Source: Phallus indusiatus (taxonomy: Eukaryota > Basidiomycota > Agaricomycetes > Phallales > Phallaceae). Taken from it: 64,000 nucleotides of DNA. The position numbers and the translations under genes are program-made. Shown in pieces: positions 32,185 through 45,658 of the stretch. Within the stretch, counting starts at the first letter, position 1, and each line of letters starts with the position of its first letter. The stretch lies in the NCBI GenBank assembly GCA_027605045.1, contig JAQFWX010000009.1, positions 744,001 through 808,000 on the forward strand. The letters run 5' to 3'. The notes below the pieces were generated by a model. The model was given only the letters and a program-made list of their open reading frames with translations. It was not told where the DNA came from and did not search any database.

Positions 32185-34282
32185 TCAACTTACATAGTAT
32201 TCGATCTCCAACTACCCCGAAGGAAGAGAAGATGCATTAGAACACAAAAGAAAACTTCAGCGAGAAAAGAAAACTTACAAATAAGAACGCATTCCTCCTA
32301 GGCCAAAGAATATTCAACCCTCTCGGATTATACAACTCAGCATTCAGCGCATCCACCAACACCTGCAAATTGCGCATTTCCTTCTTATACGTGCTTTCCA
32401 CAAAAAACGGAGATATCCAAAGTGTCAATATAGCCAATATATTGAAGAAGAAAGCTCCAGATAGAGAATGCGCGCGAATAAGATGCTCATTGATGGCGTT
32501 GATGGTCTCGAGGAATTGTGTCGGTGTTATGCGACCTTCAAACTCCAGTGGGTACGCAGACGAAAACTGGACGAGCTCGCCGTGGTCGTAATCACGTTCG
32601 ACGCGAACAATCTCCCGCGGATGATGCAGACCTATCTGACCTGCCGGTGCAGATCCGAATGCAGTCGGTCCTGATGGTGGACCCATGTAATATGACGATC
32701 TCGGCGGCCGAGGCGATGAAAAGCGTTTTGGAGAGCGAATGACTTCAAACGTTTTGGTTACGCCTAATGGCTCTGCATCAGCCTCAATCGACGCGCGTCG
32801 TTTCGCGCTTGCATCTTCAACATGGTCTGCTTGATCGCCTTTCTCCAGATCAATATCGAGAGGTGAGATTTTAACTCTCAGAGGCGACTTTAACGACGAC
32901 GACGACGGCAGCGGCGAAGAAGGTGAAAGTGGGTCGTTTAGCGTTGTCAATCGCTCAGGCGAAGTCGGCGAAAGAGCTGCTGATTTTGATAGTGCAGATG
33001 TAAGACTCGTTGCTTGAACAGGCCGCGACGATGCAGGTAATGGCAATGAAGTCGTCGAAGTACTTTGACTGGGTAATACAGGTGTACCAGGTGTAGTCTC
33101 GAGTTTTGAGTCAGGTGCTTGCCATCCATGCGCAATATCCGCTTCGACTTGAGGGTTCACTCCATCGACGTCTCCATCATCATCTTCGTCTTGTGCATCG
33201 CTAGTCTCAGTCTGCGATTGTGACTGAGATCGAGTATGTCCTTCCGTATCAATATCAGCATCAGCATCTTCATCGTCATGATTACGACCTCTCTGCAACG
33301 ACAGATCGTCCTCATCCATCTCGAGCTCGTCATTTGTTAACGGTGGGCTAGGTGGTAACATCTCTGGCGGGGTATTCACTAATAACTCCTGTGGTCGTTC
33401 TGGTGTTGATCTATTTTGATAGGGAACTGAAGGTGTGCTTTTCGAAACCGAGCTTCTTTCCTTTTCGTCCAATAATGTATCCACGGGACCGGGTCTTCCC
33501 TTCAACTGGACTGAACCAGCAAATGGGCGGTGTTGTGTTTGGGTAGCAGTAGGAGCGGCATGACTTGACGTCGACAGTGTGATAGACGAAATTACACCGC
33601 CCACCGACAACGATTTCCGATGTTGCTGTTTCGCAGTCGTACTTCTCGCATTCAAACTACTGCCTTCTACGTCAGATTTTGGACTGGGCATTGGTAAAGG
33701 TATAGACACAGACGCGGACGTAGATGTCGGCGTATGTGGAACATTATGAAGCGACGACACCGATTTCGCAGTAAAGTCCATGATCTGCGACTGAGCGTGC
33801 TGCTTGAAAAAGTCAGACGAAGAGGTAAACGTCAAGTCCTCGCTCTTGTATTGGTTTTGTCCAAGCTGGTCCACACGGTTCGGTCTCGTGCCGGAAGCCG
33901 CCGCACCAACGACATTCGAGCTCGCGGTTGAAATGAGGTTTTCATTTGACGTCGTTTTAATCTGCATCGACTCTTCGTTCTCACCACTACCACCACCACC
34001 ACCATCACTTCTCCCACCGCCATAACCTTCTTCCACTTGCGAATCCTGGCCTAAATCCAGGTCTTTTATATCTCCATGCTCGTGGAAATGCGGATAAAGT
34101 GAGTGAACAGTGGAGGTGTCCGTGGCTGTAGTAGTGAGAGCAGAAGCCATACTGTACGAAGTCGACAGTGAAGAGACAATTCCTTCCCCATCAGGAGATC
34201 CATCAGAAGAAGTCGAAGAAAATTTGGTCACAGACATTGGGACAGAAAGTGCGTGTGGGAGAGTTGGCGTCAGAATCGACAT
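32185..34282 (-). CDS. Erf4-domain protein (palmitoyltransferase subunit-like)
   Basis: In yeasts Erf4 binds the DHHC enzyme Erf2 and is needed for Ras palmitoylation at internal membranes; animals have the related GOLGA7. Exon 1 (32279-34282) encodes 668 residues from MSILTPTLPHALSV. The first 550 or so are Ser/Pro/Thr-rich and acidic low complexity. The Erf4/GOLGA7 domain follows: HPREIVRVERDYDHGELVQF, FEGRITPTQFLETINAINEH, a hydrophobic segment (FFFNILAILTLWIS), then YKKEMRNLQVLVDALNAEL, PRGLNILWPRRNAFLF. A GTAAGT donor follows, and a tiny exon (32185-32211) supplies LEIEYY, which is the expected end of this domain. The frame then reads VS and stop, but GTAAGTTG right after YY could be another donor into an exon near 32100. 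The long N-terminal extension is unusual next to the roughly 240-residue yeast Erf4. Confidence 0.8.
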
Positions 34283-35549
34283 TGATAACGCGACAGGACG
34301 ACTTGATTGATGATATGTATGTGTGGTATTGGGTGGTATTCTAGGAGATTATGAGAAGGCCACGCTATTGGGCGTCCACAACGATAGGTGATGTTGTTCT
34401 ATTGGGGAAGTCGTTCGTAGAGCCAAAACCGAGGTATAGAGCTCGGGAAAAAAGAGAGTGTGTCTTGGAAAATAAAATAATCGAAGCTTGATAGATCGTC
34501 GTCGTTGAGAAGATAAAGGATTGTCTAAAGCTCCGGCGGGACCTTCAAGTTCGTCAACTGAGCTGCCAGAATTGATGGTTTTTCAAAGTCTCAACTCGTC
34601 TATAAAAATCCGCGCAAAAATGGATTTTTTCTTCGACGAAATAAATGACCGTGTGATATAAAGGAGTAGGTGAGGGGAAGAAAATGAGCGTGAGGCGTAA
34701 CCTTAGTAGACTTGAAGTTACCGCGGGGGACGGGGACGGGGACGGGGGGGATTGTTGTGTGTAGTTTAAAGCCTAAAGGCAAAGCTTAAAGCGTGTGAAT
34801 AATCCAAATTCGGAACCAGCCGAAAAGAAAAGAGCCGCCTACATAAAAACCAATTTTTTGTTTTGTTTTGAATTTTTTTTGGTCTTTTTTTGAGTATAGG
34901 AATTCAACGAAGGAAGATGGGAATGAGTGGGAGAAAATGTTGCGTAACGTAAAAAGGCTGACAGAACTAGTGCCGAGTCTTCAGAGAACAATGATCATAG
35001 AACTCGGACAGCCTTCGATGGGCTGAAGCTTGGCTGAAGCACTCTGGCACTGCATGCGGAGAAGCGCTTCAAAGCAATTATAAATTTCATATTTGCGCTT
35101 AAGAAGTGTATACTCGAGTAAATTTTCTAATACTTTGTATATTGTATTGATGTGTGGGTATCAAAAAATAGAAACAGAAAATGTAGTAGTAAAAACACAA
35201 CATTTGTATTGACGAGGGGAGTCGAGACAGTAGATGAGACAATAAGAAGAGCGGGAAAAATGCAAAAAACAAAAAAAAGAAAAAAAAATTAAAATAAACA
35301 CGAAAAAAGACAAAAATAATAATTAATGGAGAGCAAAAAAAAGAGAAAGAAAAATTGAAAACGTCATGGAGCGTCATAGAGTCATAGAGCAAGTCATAAC
35401 AACATATATTATTTAGAGGAGTGAAGAGAAATAATATGTAGAAGAAAGAAAGAAAGAAAAAAAGAATTCAATTGTGGACGAAAGCACAAGAAAAAGAGCA
35501 GAGATTTGACACAGCTGAGGCAACTCGAGGACGAACATCACCGATACGT
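34283..35549. other. Intergenic region upstream of the Erf4-domain gene
   Basis: About 1.3 kb, including the promoter of the Erf4-domain gene and the 3' end of CYC8. It contains a G-run cluster at 34725-34750, a long A/G-rich stretch at 35160-35470 with (GAAA)n near 35441-35465, and no coding signal. Confidence 0.5.
34725..34750 (+). other. G-quadruplex-type motif
   Basis: Four G-runs of 5, 4, 4 and 7 bases separated by AC dinucleotides, on the plus strand, which is the template strand for the Erf4-domain gene starting 440 bases downstream. The pattern meets the usual G4 definition with two-base loops. A regulatory role is inference only. Confidence 0.55.
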
Positions 35550-38500
35550 TTACTTCTCACCACCTTCAACTTCACCTTCCATTTTCACACCCGCAGCATT
35601 TTCATTAACGGATCCAGGACCTGGCACAGCCCCAGCCCCGGACACATCTCCATTCACATTAGACTTGTTCATCCTCAAAGAAGATTGCGGAGATCTCGGA
35701 GGAGGCGGCGAAACAGATGCAGAATTCGAATGCGAATCGACCATCATCCGATCTTTATCATCATCCTTATCTCTCTCTTTATCACGTTCTCGATCTTCGG
35801 ATTTGTTGCCGTAGCCAGAATGATGCGCATACTGGGGAGGAGGATATGACGACGATGAATAGGTTCGTGAATGTCCACCATTACCGCTACTGCCACCACT
35901 GCCACCATAAGATGAGTATCCCCACCTTCCTCGGTCTCTGTCTCGCTCCCTATCACGATCACGGTCCCGTTCGCGTTCTTCAGAGGGTGATCCTCCTCCA
36001 CTCCTAGAGGGAGAAATAGCAGAAATAGGAGGAAGTCGTAAATCCTTCTCCCGATCACCTTGCGGAGAAGCAGGCGACGCAGACGAAGCCGACCGAGGAG
36101 GTACAGCAGCAGCAGCAGATGATGATGGTCCACCACCACCACCCGGCGTAGAAGCAGACGCAGAATTTCCACCAGGTCCAGAAAGAATACGATGATCGAC
36201 TGGTGAATGCTTTCGACTGTCACGTCCGCGGTCTCTATCGCGTTCACGATCGACAGGTGAGCCTTGTCCAGATCCATTAGATCCTCTCGTCGAAACTGGA
36301 GAATGCGAATGAGCATGTGGATGAGGTGGAGGCGGATGAGGAGGCAAATTAGTGCTGTTTCGTGGAGAATAAGCATTCGACGAGTAATGATGACCACCAT
36401 ACTGATTTGAACCTTGATTAGGCATCTGACTAGACGGAGACGTTGTCGAAACAGGTGCAGACGACGATGAATTGGTTGGTGCTGAACCACTATAGTGCGC
36501 AGACGGAGGAATTCCGCGAGGAGGGGAACGTCCACCACCAGGTACAGATCCACTCGAAACGCGTCTCTCAAACCCCTCGTCTGTTCTCGGTCTTTTCCCG
36601 CCATTAGGTCCAGGAATCATCGGATCAGCGTCCATATCAGAATTGCTATGCTGTCTCTTGAGTGTAGGCGTCGCAGTCGGTGTAATAACAGGTGGCGCAT
36701 TTGAGACTGCAGAAGGCGCGGGACCAGGTCCTGCAGCAGGATGACCAGTTGAAGCTCTTGAAGAAGGACGCGAAGGCGGTTGATTACGATAAGGATGCAT
36801 ATGCGTCGGATAAGAGTGATACGGCGTAGTCGTAGTAGCAGGTGGACCCATCGAAGTTGCATTCGGATTCGGACCAGACGAAGACGGCGGCGCACCACTG
36901 GAAGGTGGAGGAACAGATGAAGGAGGTAACGCCGGCGCAGACCGATGAAGTTTAATCAACGCATCAACTCCTTCGTCATAATCCTCATCTACAGGTCGCA
37001 GAGGAGGTAACGAAGTAGTAGACGACGCGGAACCTGCATTACTATTGTTATTACCAGAAGACGACGCCGCACCGGAAGAAGGACCCGTACTTGGACTTTT
37101 ACGATCATCGCCCCAAGACTGTGCATCTCTATCCCCTCTCTTTTTCGAGCTAGGCGTACCAGCAACACCACCATTGTTGTTATTGTTACCCCGTCGTCTC
37201 CTCCCTTTCGCCGGTGCAGCTTCAGGCGCACTTCCCGTACTCGCCCCATCTTCATCTTTCACAACAATAGCACCATTCGCATTATTCCCACCAGCACCAG
37301 CACCTCGTCCTCCTCTTCTCCTCTTCTCCCTGGGAGCAATAGCACCACCATTCTCTTTATCCACAAGACTGGGGGCAGGACTAGCCGACGTTCTCCCTCT
37401 AATACCAGGTCCAGGCGTTGGCGTCGGAGTCGGTCCAGCAGTAATAACACCAGGCCCAGGTGTCGGCGCTCGCACAACAACATTATTCCCCGAAACAACC
37501 GAACTAATCGAAGGCTGGGGCGGCGGCGGAAGCGATCCTATCTCCAACAGACCAGGTCCTGATCCTCCTCCAGTCGATCTACGGGGTGTAGGCGTTGCAC
37601 TCGTTCCTCTATGCGGGGGTAACGACTGTGGCAAAGGCTGTTGAGATGGAACCCCTCCTCCTACTCCTACTCCCGAATGATGTTGCGGCGGAAACGAATG
37701 CTCATACTTCCTGTCATCCCTCTCACGTTCTCTCTCCCTCTCCCTCTCAAGCGAATGATTCATCCTCCGATGCGAAGGATGCTGCTGTTGCTGCTGCCAC
37801 TCATCCCGCTCCCTCTCTCTATCCCTCTCTCTCTCCCTCCCACGCTCAACAATCTCACGTTCCCGCGTGCGTTCATCCATCCATCTCCTCCTCTCCCTTT
37901 CCTCCTCTTCATAACGATCATACCGTCCTCCTTTATCTCTCACATCACGTTCACGCTCCCTCTCCCTATCACGTTGTTCTCTCTCCCTATCCCATCCCCA
38001 CGCATGTCTCGAGGACGACTGAGGTCCTCCAGCAGACCCTGGATGATGTTGCTGCTGCTGTTGCTGTTGAGGAGGAAGCGGAGGCGGTCCACCAGAAGAA
38101 GGCGGCAACGATTCATGTCTTTCATGCGGCGCGTATCCATACCCAGATGATCCATGGTACACCTGCGCATGTGCAGAACTGGGCGTAGGAGCTGTAGGAG
38201 ATCCTCCTGGCCCAGACGGCGGCGGTGGAGGAGGAGGCGGCACACCAGACTGAATATGCGGACTATGAGAAGTAGTGATATGAGGATGAGGATGATGCAT
38301 CGATGGACTCTGATGGGGATGTGACGAATGATGAGCGTGTGGGTGTTGATTCGATACATGATACGAAGGAGGCGGGGGAGGTGGTCCACCACCGCCGTAC
38401 GGCGAAGTATGATGATACGACGACGACGAAGGATGCCGCATCATAATATCACCATCTCTCTCTCTCATATCTCTCTCCCTATCACGTTCGCGTTCGCGTT

Positions 38501-41500
38501 CTCTTTCTCTGTCTCGTTCGCGTAACTCTCGTTCTCTCAATTCAACTTGCATCGGAGTATGACTTCTTCCCGACAGAGAGACGGCACCAGGAGAATGCGT
38601 ACGAACGGGTGGAGGTCCGAGTCCAAGTCCTGACATTACACCGGGATTGGTAACGGTTGAATTGCTTCGTTCCCGACGGGAGCTAGAGCCAGGTCCTGGA
38701 GGAGGAGCATGCAATGGAGCCGAAGCACCAGACGAATTCGCACCAGATGCAGAATGAGGTGGATATCCTAAAACACACACAAGTTTAATACAAAATCAAA
38801 ACAAGTGTGCAAAGACAACTACACACCAGAAAGCTCTTCAGGAGATCTCATACCACGATAAGGAGGAATCCCAGGCCCACCAGGCGGAGGAGGTTGCTGA
38901 GAAGGATGACCAGACACCGACGAAGGAATATTACTATTCGGAGGAATAGGCGTCCCATTATGTCCACCATGCGGGGGAGGACCACCACCATGCGATCCAG
39001 ACGGAATCCGATTCGTCTCCCACCGCGAATACTCCCTATCCCTATCCCTCTCACGTTCCCTCTCCCTCTCTCTCTCCCGTTCTCGCTGTTCCCGTTCGCG
39101 TTCACGCTCTCTCCCACGTTCCCGACTCTCCCCAGACCTCACAGAACTCGCCGGACTTCTCTCCCTCTCTCTCCCTCTCTCCCTTTCCCTATCTCTCAAC
39201 ATAATCCCATTACTCGGCCCTCCAACACCTCCACCTTTCCTATCAAGCCGCTCCCGATCAAGTCTATCACGTTCTCTATCCCGATCTCTCTCCCTATCTC
39301 TCTCATTTTCACGATCAACATCCATCATCATAGAAGTCGACGGTCTAGGAGGCGGCGGTCCACTTTGAACAAGCCCGGGCGGAGGACCTCCAGATTGCAA
39401 AAGTCCACCACTACCAGGGGGCGGAGGAGGCTGTGGTCCACCAGGAACAATAGGACCACCACCACCTCCGGGAGCACCATTTCCACCAGGCATCGACACA
39501 GACATCGAAGCCAATCGTACTCCATGACTCTGCTGAGCTTGTTGCTGTTCATCCAATATAAGCGGAGGAGGCGGTCCACCCCGAAATGGAACATGAATAT
39601 TTTGTGACTGTTGACCTGGTCCTCCAACTGATGACGACGATGAAGGTGGTAATTGCGACTGCGACTGAGGTGACGAAATTCGTCCTAGGTGATGAGATGA
39701 TGACGAAGACGAGTGCGGTGGTGGAAGAGACGACGTCGGAGGTGGCGAGCGTGACGAGTCTGGGTATCCTGATCGTTGTTGGCCTTGATACAATAACGGG
39801 CCAGGTGCACCAGGACCTCCTCCCCCCGGCGGACCATGTTGCTGTCCCATAACATGTCCATTCCCATTACTACTCCCCACTCCTCCTCCCATATTTCCAA
39901 CACTTCCTCCTCCACTTCCACCACCAGGCGGATGCGAAGGCGGCGGCCCCGAATGACTATTCACAGCATACGCAGTAGGATGCACATCCTGCGGCACAGG
40001 CGCAGCAGGCAACGTACCCCCAGTAGCCTGCGCATTCTTCAAAAGCGCCAACCGGTGACTAATAACTTTATTCTGCGGATCCAGCTCCGCCGCACGCGCA
40101 TATGCATCTATCGCGTCTGATATTTGATTATTGCACGACTCGTATAACGAGCCGAGGTCGAACCAGACTTCGCTGATGTATGGGTTGATACGGATGGCGC
40201 GGGAGTACGCGTCGAGGGCGTCGCGGTATTGGTTGATTTGGAAGTAGAGGACGCCGATGGAGCACCAGAAGGTGGGGTTGCGGCCATCGCGGTACACGGC
40301 TTGTTGGTAGGCTTCGTAGGCTTTGTTGTATTTTTGACCTTGCATATATGCGCGACCGAGGAGGTACCAGCTCTGTGCATCAGTCGCATCTGAGAGAGAG
40401 AAAAATTTAGTTTGGTTAGACAAGAGATAGAAAAGGAAAAGTATACTACTGACCAGCTTCCAACGACTTAGTCAGATATTGTATTGCCAGTTCTTGATTC
40501 TGGAATGGCGCCTCTGGTTGGTGATGTAGCCACCCTAATTGCTGCAGAACCTTGGCATGATGTGGTTTTTCGACAATGACACGTTCATATGCTTCTTTCG
40601 CACGAACGTACTGCAAAAAGAAAAAAGAATGAGTAAAGGAATACTTATGAAATTTCATATTAAATGATGCACTTACGTCTTTCTGTTGTTCATAAACGTG
40701 TCCCATCTGGAACCATATATCAACATGTGCTAAGGGATTGGGCGGAGAACGGAGAATTCGTTCAAAACACTGGATGGAATTATGAGAAACATTTGATACT
40801 AGGGAAAGGGCAGAAACATACCTCCAAGCTAGCACTGTACTTTCCCTGCTGCTTATATATGATGCCAAGACGAAACAGAATTTCATTCGCTTTATCAAAC
40901 TCTAAATACACAGAACCTTCAGCTCTAAACCATTGAATAAAGAACAACAACTTCAAACTCACCTCTATCCATTCTCAAAACGCTCGCAAAGGCCTCCTCA
41001 GCATGATCCAAGCTGCCATACCGGTCGTACAATATACCAATGCCGTACCACAATTTTGGATCCTCCTTGGGGTTGGGAAGCCAATACAAAGCTTGCTGAT
41101 ATGCCGAATACGCCTTTTGCAGATCATCTTGCATGAGATAACAATGTCCAAGGGCGGACCACGCTTCACCATGATCGGGTTGAAAGTTGACGACACGATT
41201 GAATAACTCTACAGCCTACGAGGAAGAGATAATTAAAATGGATGATGATCCAAAGAAATCCCCGCTTCAAAGGTACCACTCACCTTTGAGTAATTCTCTC
41301 TTACACGCGCAATACCTGCTAATTGTAATAAGGCATTTATTGAGCTCCCATTATGTTTCAACGCGTTGTCATACGCGGTGACTGCGCGATCGAGATCTTG
41401 CATTTGCTCAGCGACCGCACCTGAAACACATATGTATGTATGAGTATCTAATACTTATACTTGGCAAAGTTTCCTTTTTCCTTCTTACCGATTAATAACC

Positions 41501-42125
41501 ACGTCGCTTCGTTTGCTTGTGCCAATTTCTGTATGGACGTCAGAGCCGGAGCAACATTATTTGGCATGCCCGCCGTTGGAGGTCCGCCCTGCGGTCCACC
41601 AGATAAAATATTAGGAGGACCATTAGCAGATCCAGGAGGCGGAGGATGAGCCGATGGGTGACCGTGTCCATGGGGGTGGTGTGAAGGGGGAGGAGGCGGC
41701 GGATGCGAATGGGAATGATGACCTCCACCACCTCCACCTCCACTATGCGAGTGCGAAGAATGTGGATGTTGTGAATGCGGGTGTTGTGCGTGAGGTGGTG
41801 GGGGTGGTGGTTGATGGTGAGATGAATGCGAAGAGGCGGATGGTGGCGGACCTTGAGATCCCGGCGGCGGTGGAGGTGCCTGCGACGCTGGACCAAGCGT
41901 ATTAATGGGAGTTCCTGGACCTCCTCCTCCTCCTCCTCCGATTCTTGACGGCGGGCCTCCTACTACTGAGACTGAGACTGGTACGGGTACTTGAACTGGC
42001 ACGGCGACTGGGACTTGGACGGGCACTGTTGGTTGGGGTTGTACTGCTACTGGGAGAGGTACACCGTTTGATGTGGGTGCTGCGCTGCGTGGCGAGGTGT
42101 GGTGTGGTATCGGGGTGCCGTTCAT
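35550..42125 (-). CDS. CYC8: Cyc8/Ssn6 orthologue, TPR transcriptional co-repressor
   Basis: With Tup1 this protein forms the general nuclear co-repressor of fungi. Eight exons (41489-42125, 41284-41420, 40963-41215, 40822-40901, 40677-40769, 40454-40610, 38827-40389, 35550-38767) sum to 6138 bases in frame, giving 2045 residues from MNGTPIPHHTSPRS. A Pro/His/Gly-rich N-terminus (to about residue 185) is followed by about ten tetratricopeptide repeats (about 190-590), for example EQMQDLDRAVTAYDNALKHN, GEAWSALGHCYLMQDDLQKA, HVDIWFQMGHVYEQQKDYVR, DAQSWYLLGRAYMQGQKYNK, ISEVWFDLGSLYESCNNQ. The rest is very low complexity: Pro/Gly/Ser-rich, a Q run, and repeated Arg-Glu/Arg-Asp tracts. The yeast protein is 966 residues, so this one is about twice as long, almost all from the C-terminal part. 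Introns cluster within the TPR part. Long open frames on the opposite strand over 35.5-38.5 kb are by-products of the biased composition. Confidence 0.93.
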
Positions 42126-42130
42126 ATTAG

Positions 42131-42217
42131 CTGGGAGATAAAAAAAGTTAGAGATTCGAGTAGGATGACAGAGGGTGGGTGGGGGGAATTGTTCGATAAC
42201 ATGAATTCGCCACTTAC
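42131..42217 (-). other. Probable 5' untranslated intron of CYC8
   Basis: On the minus strand GCAATTAGC is followed by GTAAGTGGCG, and 87 bases later TTTTTTTATCTCCCAG comes five bases before the CYC8 ATG. Donor, pyrimidine tract and acceptor are all good, and the segment has no open frame joining the CDS. Confidence 0.6.
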
Positions 42218-45200
42218 GCTAATTGCTACTACTGCCCCGAAAGGTGCGCGTTGCCGTATAACTTTGTCTCCTTTTTTCTTCGATGTTTTTGCTTTTTTTT
42301 CTTCCTCTTCTTCTTGTCTTGTAACCCTTGTAAACTAGATCTTGGTGCGGGTAAACAAACAGAAAACGGGCGAAACTAAAAGTGTCGTAGAAATGAGTCG
42401 TATGCACTCGTCGATGAAGAAGAAAGTAGAAGAGAGTAAACAGGAATTGCAAGACAAAGTTTTGAGGAGGATGTGGTGGATGAATGAGAAAGAGGGGATG
42501 GCGTGGGGGATGTGATGAAGGAAGAAGGAAGAGAGCGACAAACCTAGGAACACCTCCCAGGCGAGATGATCAGTAATAGATTTCAAAGCAGAGAGAGAAA
42601 GAGAAGAGACTCGAAGAGAAGGAATGAATATCAATTATTATTTCTTGTAAAAATAATATAATATATTGGTTATTTATTATTTATTTTCAATTTATATCTC
42701 CTCTTATTACCACGAATGGTTAATCTCCGACAGATAGGCAAGAAAAAACTGATTTCCGTGCCTTGTCTAAACTGAGAAAATAAAAATAAAATAAATTATT
42801 TAAAGCCCTCAACCTTTTTCCTATTTTAGACATCTCGCGTGCTCACAACCCCTATGGCGATGCGGCGATGACGAAGGAAGCACGACGACGATCACCGGTT
42901 TTTTTTTCTCTTGGAACTGATGACGTAATAAGGGGCGTTTCTTTTTTTTTCTCAGCTCGAAACAAGGTTCTGAATCGCCGGCGGCGCGGGGCCATGAAGG
43001 AAGAAGAACCCGTCAGAAAGCTGCGTTTCAATCCCTTTTGGGAATGCAACCATGGCTCAGGATCACACGATCACGCTCTGCTCTGCTTGCCAACAATGCG
43101 TTTGGCATCCCAGAATTTGTATAAATAAAATGAGTTGTTTAGTATTGATTAAATCCAGATTATTACAACAAGTTTTGCACAAAAAGTCGGGGGTTTTTTT
43201 CAACTTCGAATCGATGTTGATCTCCTTACTGGCGGGAACCATCTGGAACGATTCGCTACGAGGCAAATTAAGTACAAACTTTATTCTCCTTTACACATTC
43301 TCTTGCGTCTTTCCATATAACGTATTATCGCAGTCGCCTGTTTCGACATCAATATTCTTTTTGGTTTGACGGCCAGTGCCGGAATTCAAATAATGCATAC
43401 AACATTTATTCTCACATTGCACAGCTTCGAAAGTAGAAATCGAAAGTAGGCATCTGTATATAAATAATGCCGGTGCTCGTTTGTCCCGGACAAGCTGAAA
43501 ACCAGACCCATTGCCTCAAAAGCGTCAGTGGCGCATTTTCCCCACCATCAGAATCAGACGACAATAGCATTGAATCTTCTACCATTGTAGAATATAACGC
43601 CTTAGATGAAACTCGCATTCGGTGCCATGACGAAGACAATATATACCATTGCCATTGACAAACTTTATATTAGGCAGAGAGCGGTCTGCAGAATTTTCAT
43701 AACGCATAATGCCAACTCAATAGAAGAAGAGCTCCTTAATGTGATGCATTGATCAAAGAAAGAAAAAGGGAAAAAAATATATCCTAACAAGCCCGTATTT
43801 CCTTCTTTATTTAAAGTCGGAATAGATCTGCACCCTTGTAATTTTTTTTTATTCACCTCATTCCAATCACACCCCCTATACCAAATCCATACATAAGATT
43901 TTTTTCCTTCAATTTCGCATCAGCAATCAGTAATCAAACTCGCTAGAGGCATCGCCTCATTCGAGTTCGATACGGTCCAGACCGTTGTGACAGAACAAAA
44001 GATCCCTCTCAGGAGAAAATTAAAGTTTCGAGCTAGCTTTCGCCGGTCCCAAGGCCAGACCTCGCGGCCAGAACGTCCGACTAAAAAAAGCGACATACAG
44101 ATCTCTCGGAAAGCACGTACATACATATTGAAATTTGACACAATGACACGAATTGACAATTTGACAGCGCTACATATATATGTATCATGATACATCCATA
44201 CATTTACCCGCGCAATTTTTTTTTTTTCCTTTTTTTCTTGAAGCGCTACAATAATCATTACACACCTCAAGCTTGTCAATGATCTGCCAGATTTCCGCGC
44301 CACTTCGGGATCGCTTCTTTTTGCGTCTGAATCGTATTTCGCCTATTTTTTCCTTGTCCTATTGGCGCAGCAAAAGAGAAAGCCAAAGAAAGCCGCGTGA
44401 AGACCTCAACACGCAGAACCACCGTATATATTGCATATTACGATGGGCGGTACGAAATACAAAGTTTTACCATGATCTATGATATATAACAACATTAAAA
44501 AAAGAACGATCGTCAGGAAGTTCTATTATAATTTTTGATCTGTGCACGCAGTTCTCAACCGCGGTTGAATAAATTTATTCATGCACCGTGCATGACTACC
44601 ATAAGCTGAAGTTCCAAGACAAACACGTAAACCAATAACAAATCAAAACACATGTAGCACCTCAAATATCAAAAACAAGTTTCAATACAGTAACTTACTA
44701 TATATCGCGCGTCATCTATTGGATTAGCTCCGTTTAGGAACCCCCCCGGTCCTTCTTATTCGCCAGTCCGAATCGCAGTCGCAGTCGCCCATGCGCATGT
44801 TGCGAAAAACGTGGAAATTAACAAGCAGAGCCCAACATCCCGCGCTTCCGTACAAAAAATCAAATTTATTACTCGCATTTCTTAGTACAAAAAATCAGCT
44901 AGTACAAATAAAGAAATAATGAGTGCCTCCGAACTCATTCGCTTATAATTCTTATTTCTTTTATTATTTTGTCTGATTTTGAGATTGCTCATCCCGACTC
45001 GGAGAACTGAGTCTGTTTGGCGTATGCGATTTTGAAATGAAATAAATGGAAAAACGCACTTGATCATTTATCGACATTCCCCTTTAATTTTAAAGTACTC
45101 TAAAAATTATGTGGTCCGCCGGATAACTCTACATTCTTTTCAAGTCCCTATTTCAGCGTCATCACCTCAAAACCGGAATTTCGCTCAAATAAGCATAGCC

Positions 45201-45238
45201 TAAAGAATAATAGTACTATGTATGTACTAGTGAGTATG

Positions 45239-45284
45239 CTTCATCTCATCTCATCTCGTCTCACTCATCTCATCTCATCTTATC
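45239..45284. repeat. (CATCT)n microsatellite
   Basis: An imperfect run of CATCT/CGTCT units, about nine copies. No coding potential. Confidence 0.75.
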
Positions 45285-45658
45285 AAACGTTAATTCTTAT
45301 GAACAGCCAATTCATAAAACGGCCTCCCGTCAGAGTTGAGTTCCTGAGACACGAACGGAAGGCCCGATAAACTATTCCAAATCTAAGAAACTGAAAATAA
45401 AATAATATAACTGCTTGAAGTCTAGCCCGAACTCGTCGAGATTTAGTACATACATACATAGATACTCCCAAGTTTTATTTTCGATAAAGTTTATGTATAT
45501 ACATATATAAAATAAATTTGAATCGACGTTGTATGGACATAGTGATTTTTCTTTGATTCGGACTAGGCACTTTTTTTACGCGAAAATTAATTTCGAAGGC
45601 ACGTTTTTAAAACTGAATTGATTATCCTGCCGCCTCCCTCTGAGTCACCGACTAACTT

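Noticed and set aside
35472..39607. Long plus-strand open frames opposite CYC8 (up to 266 codons)
   Set aside because: They mirror the Ser/Pro/Arg-rich low-complexity codons of CYC8, read as Arg/Leu/Pro/Thr-rich peptides with no motifs, and the minus frame is supported by TPR repeats and by exon phases that sum correctly.
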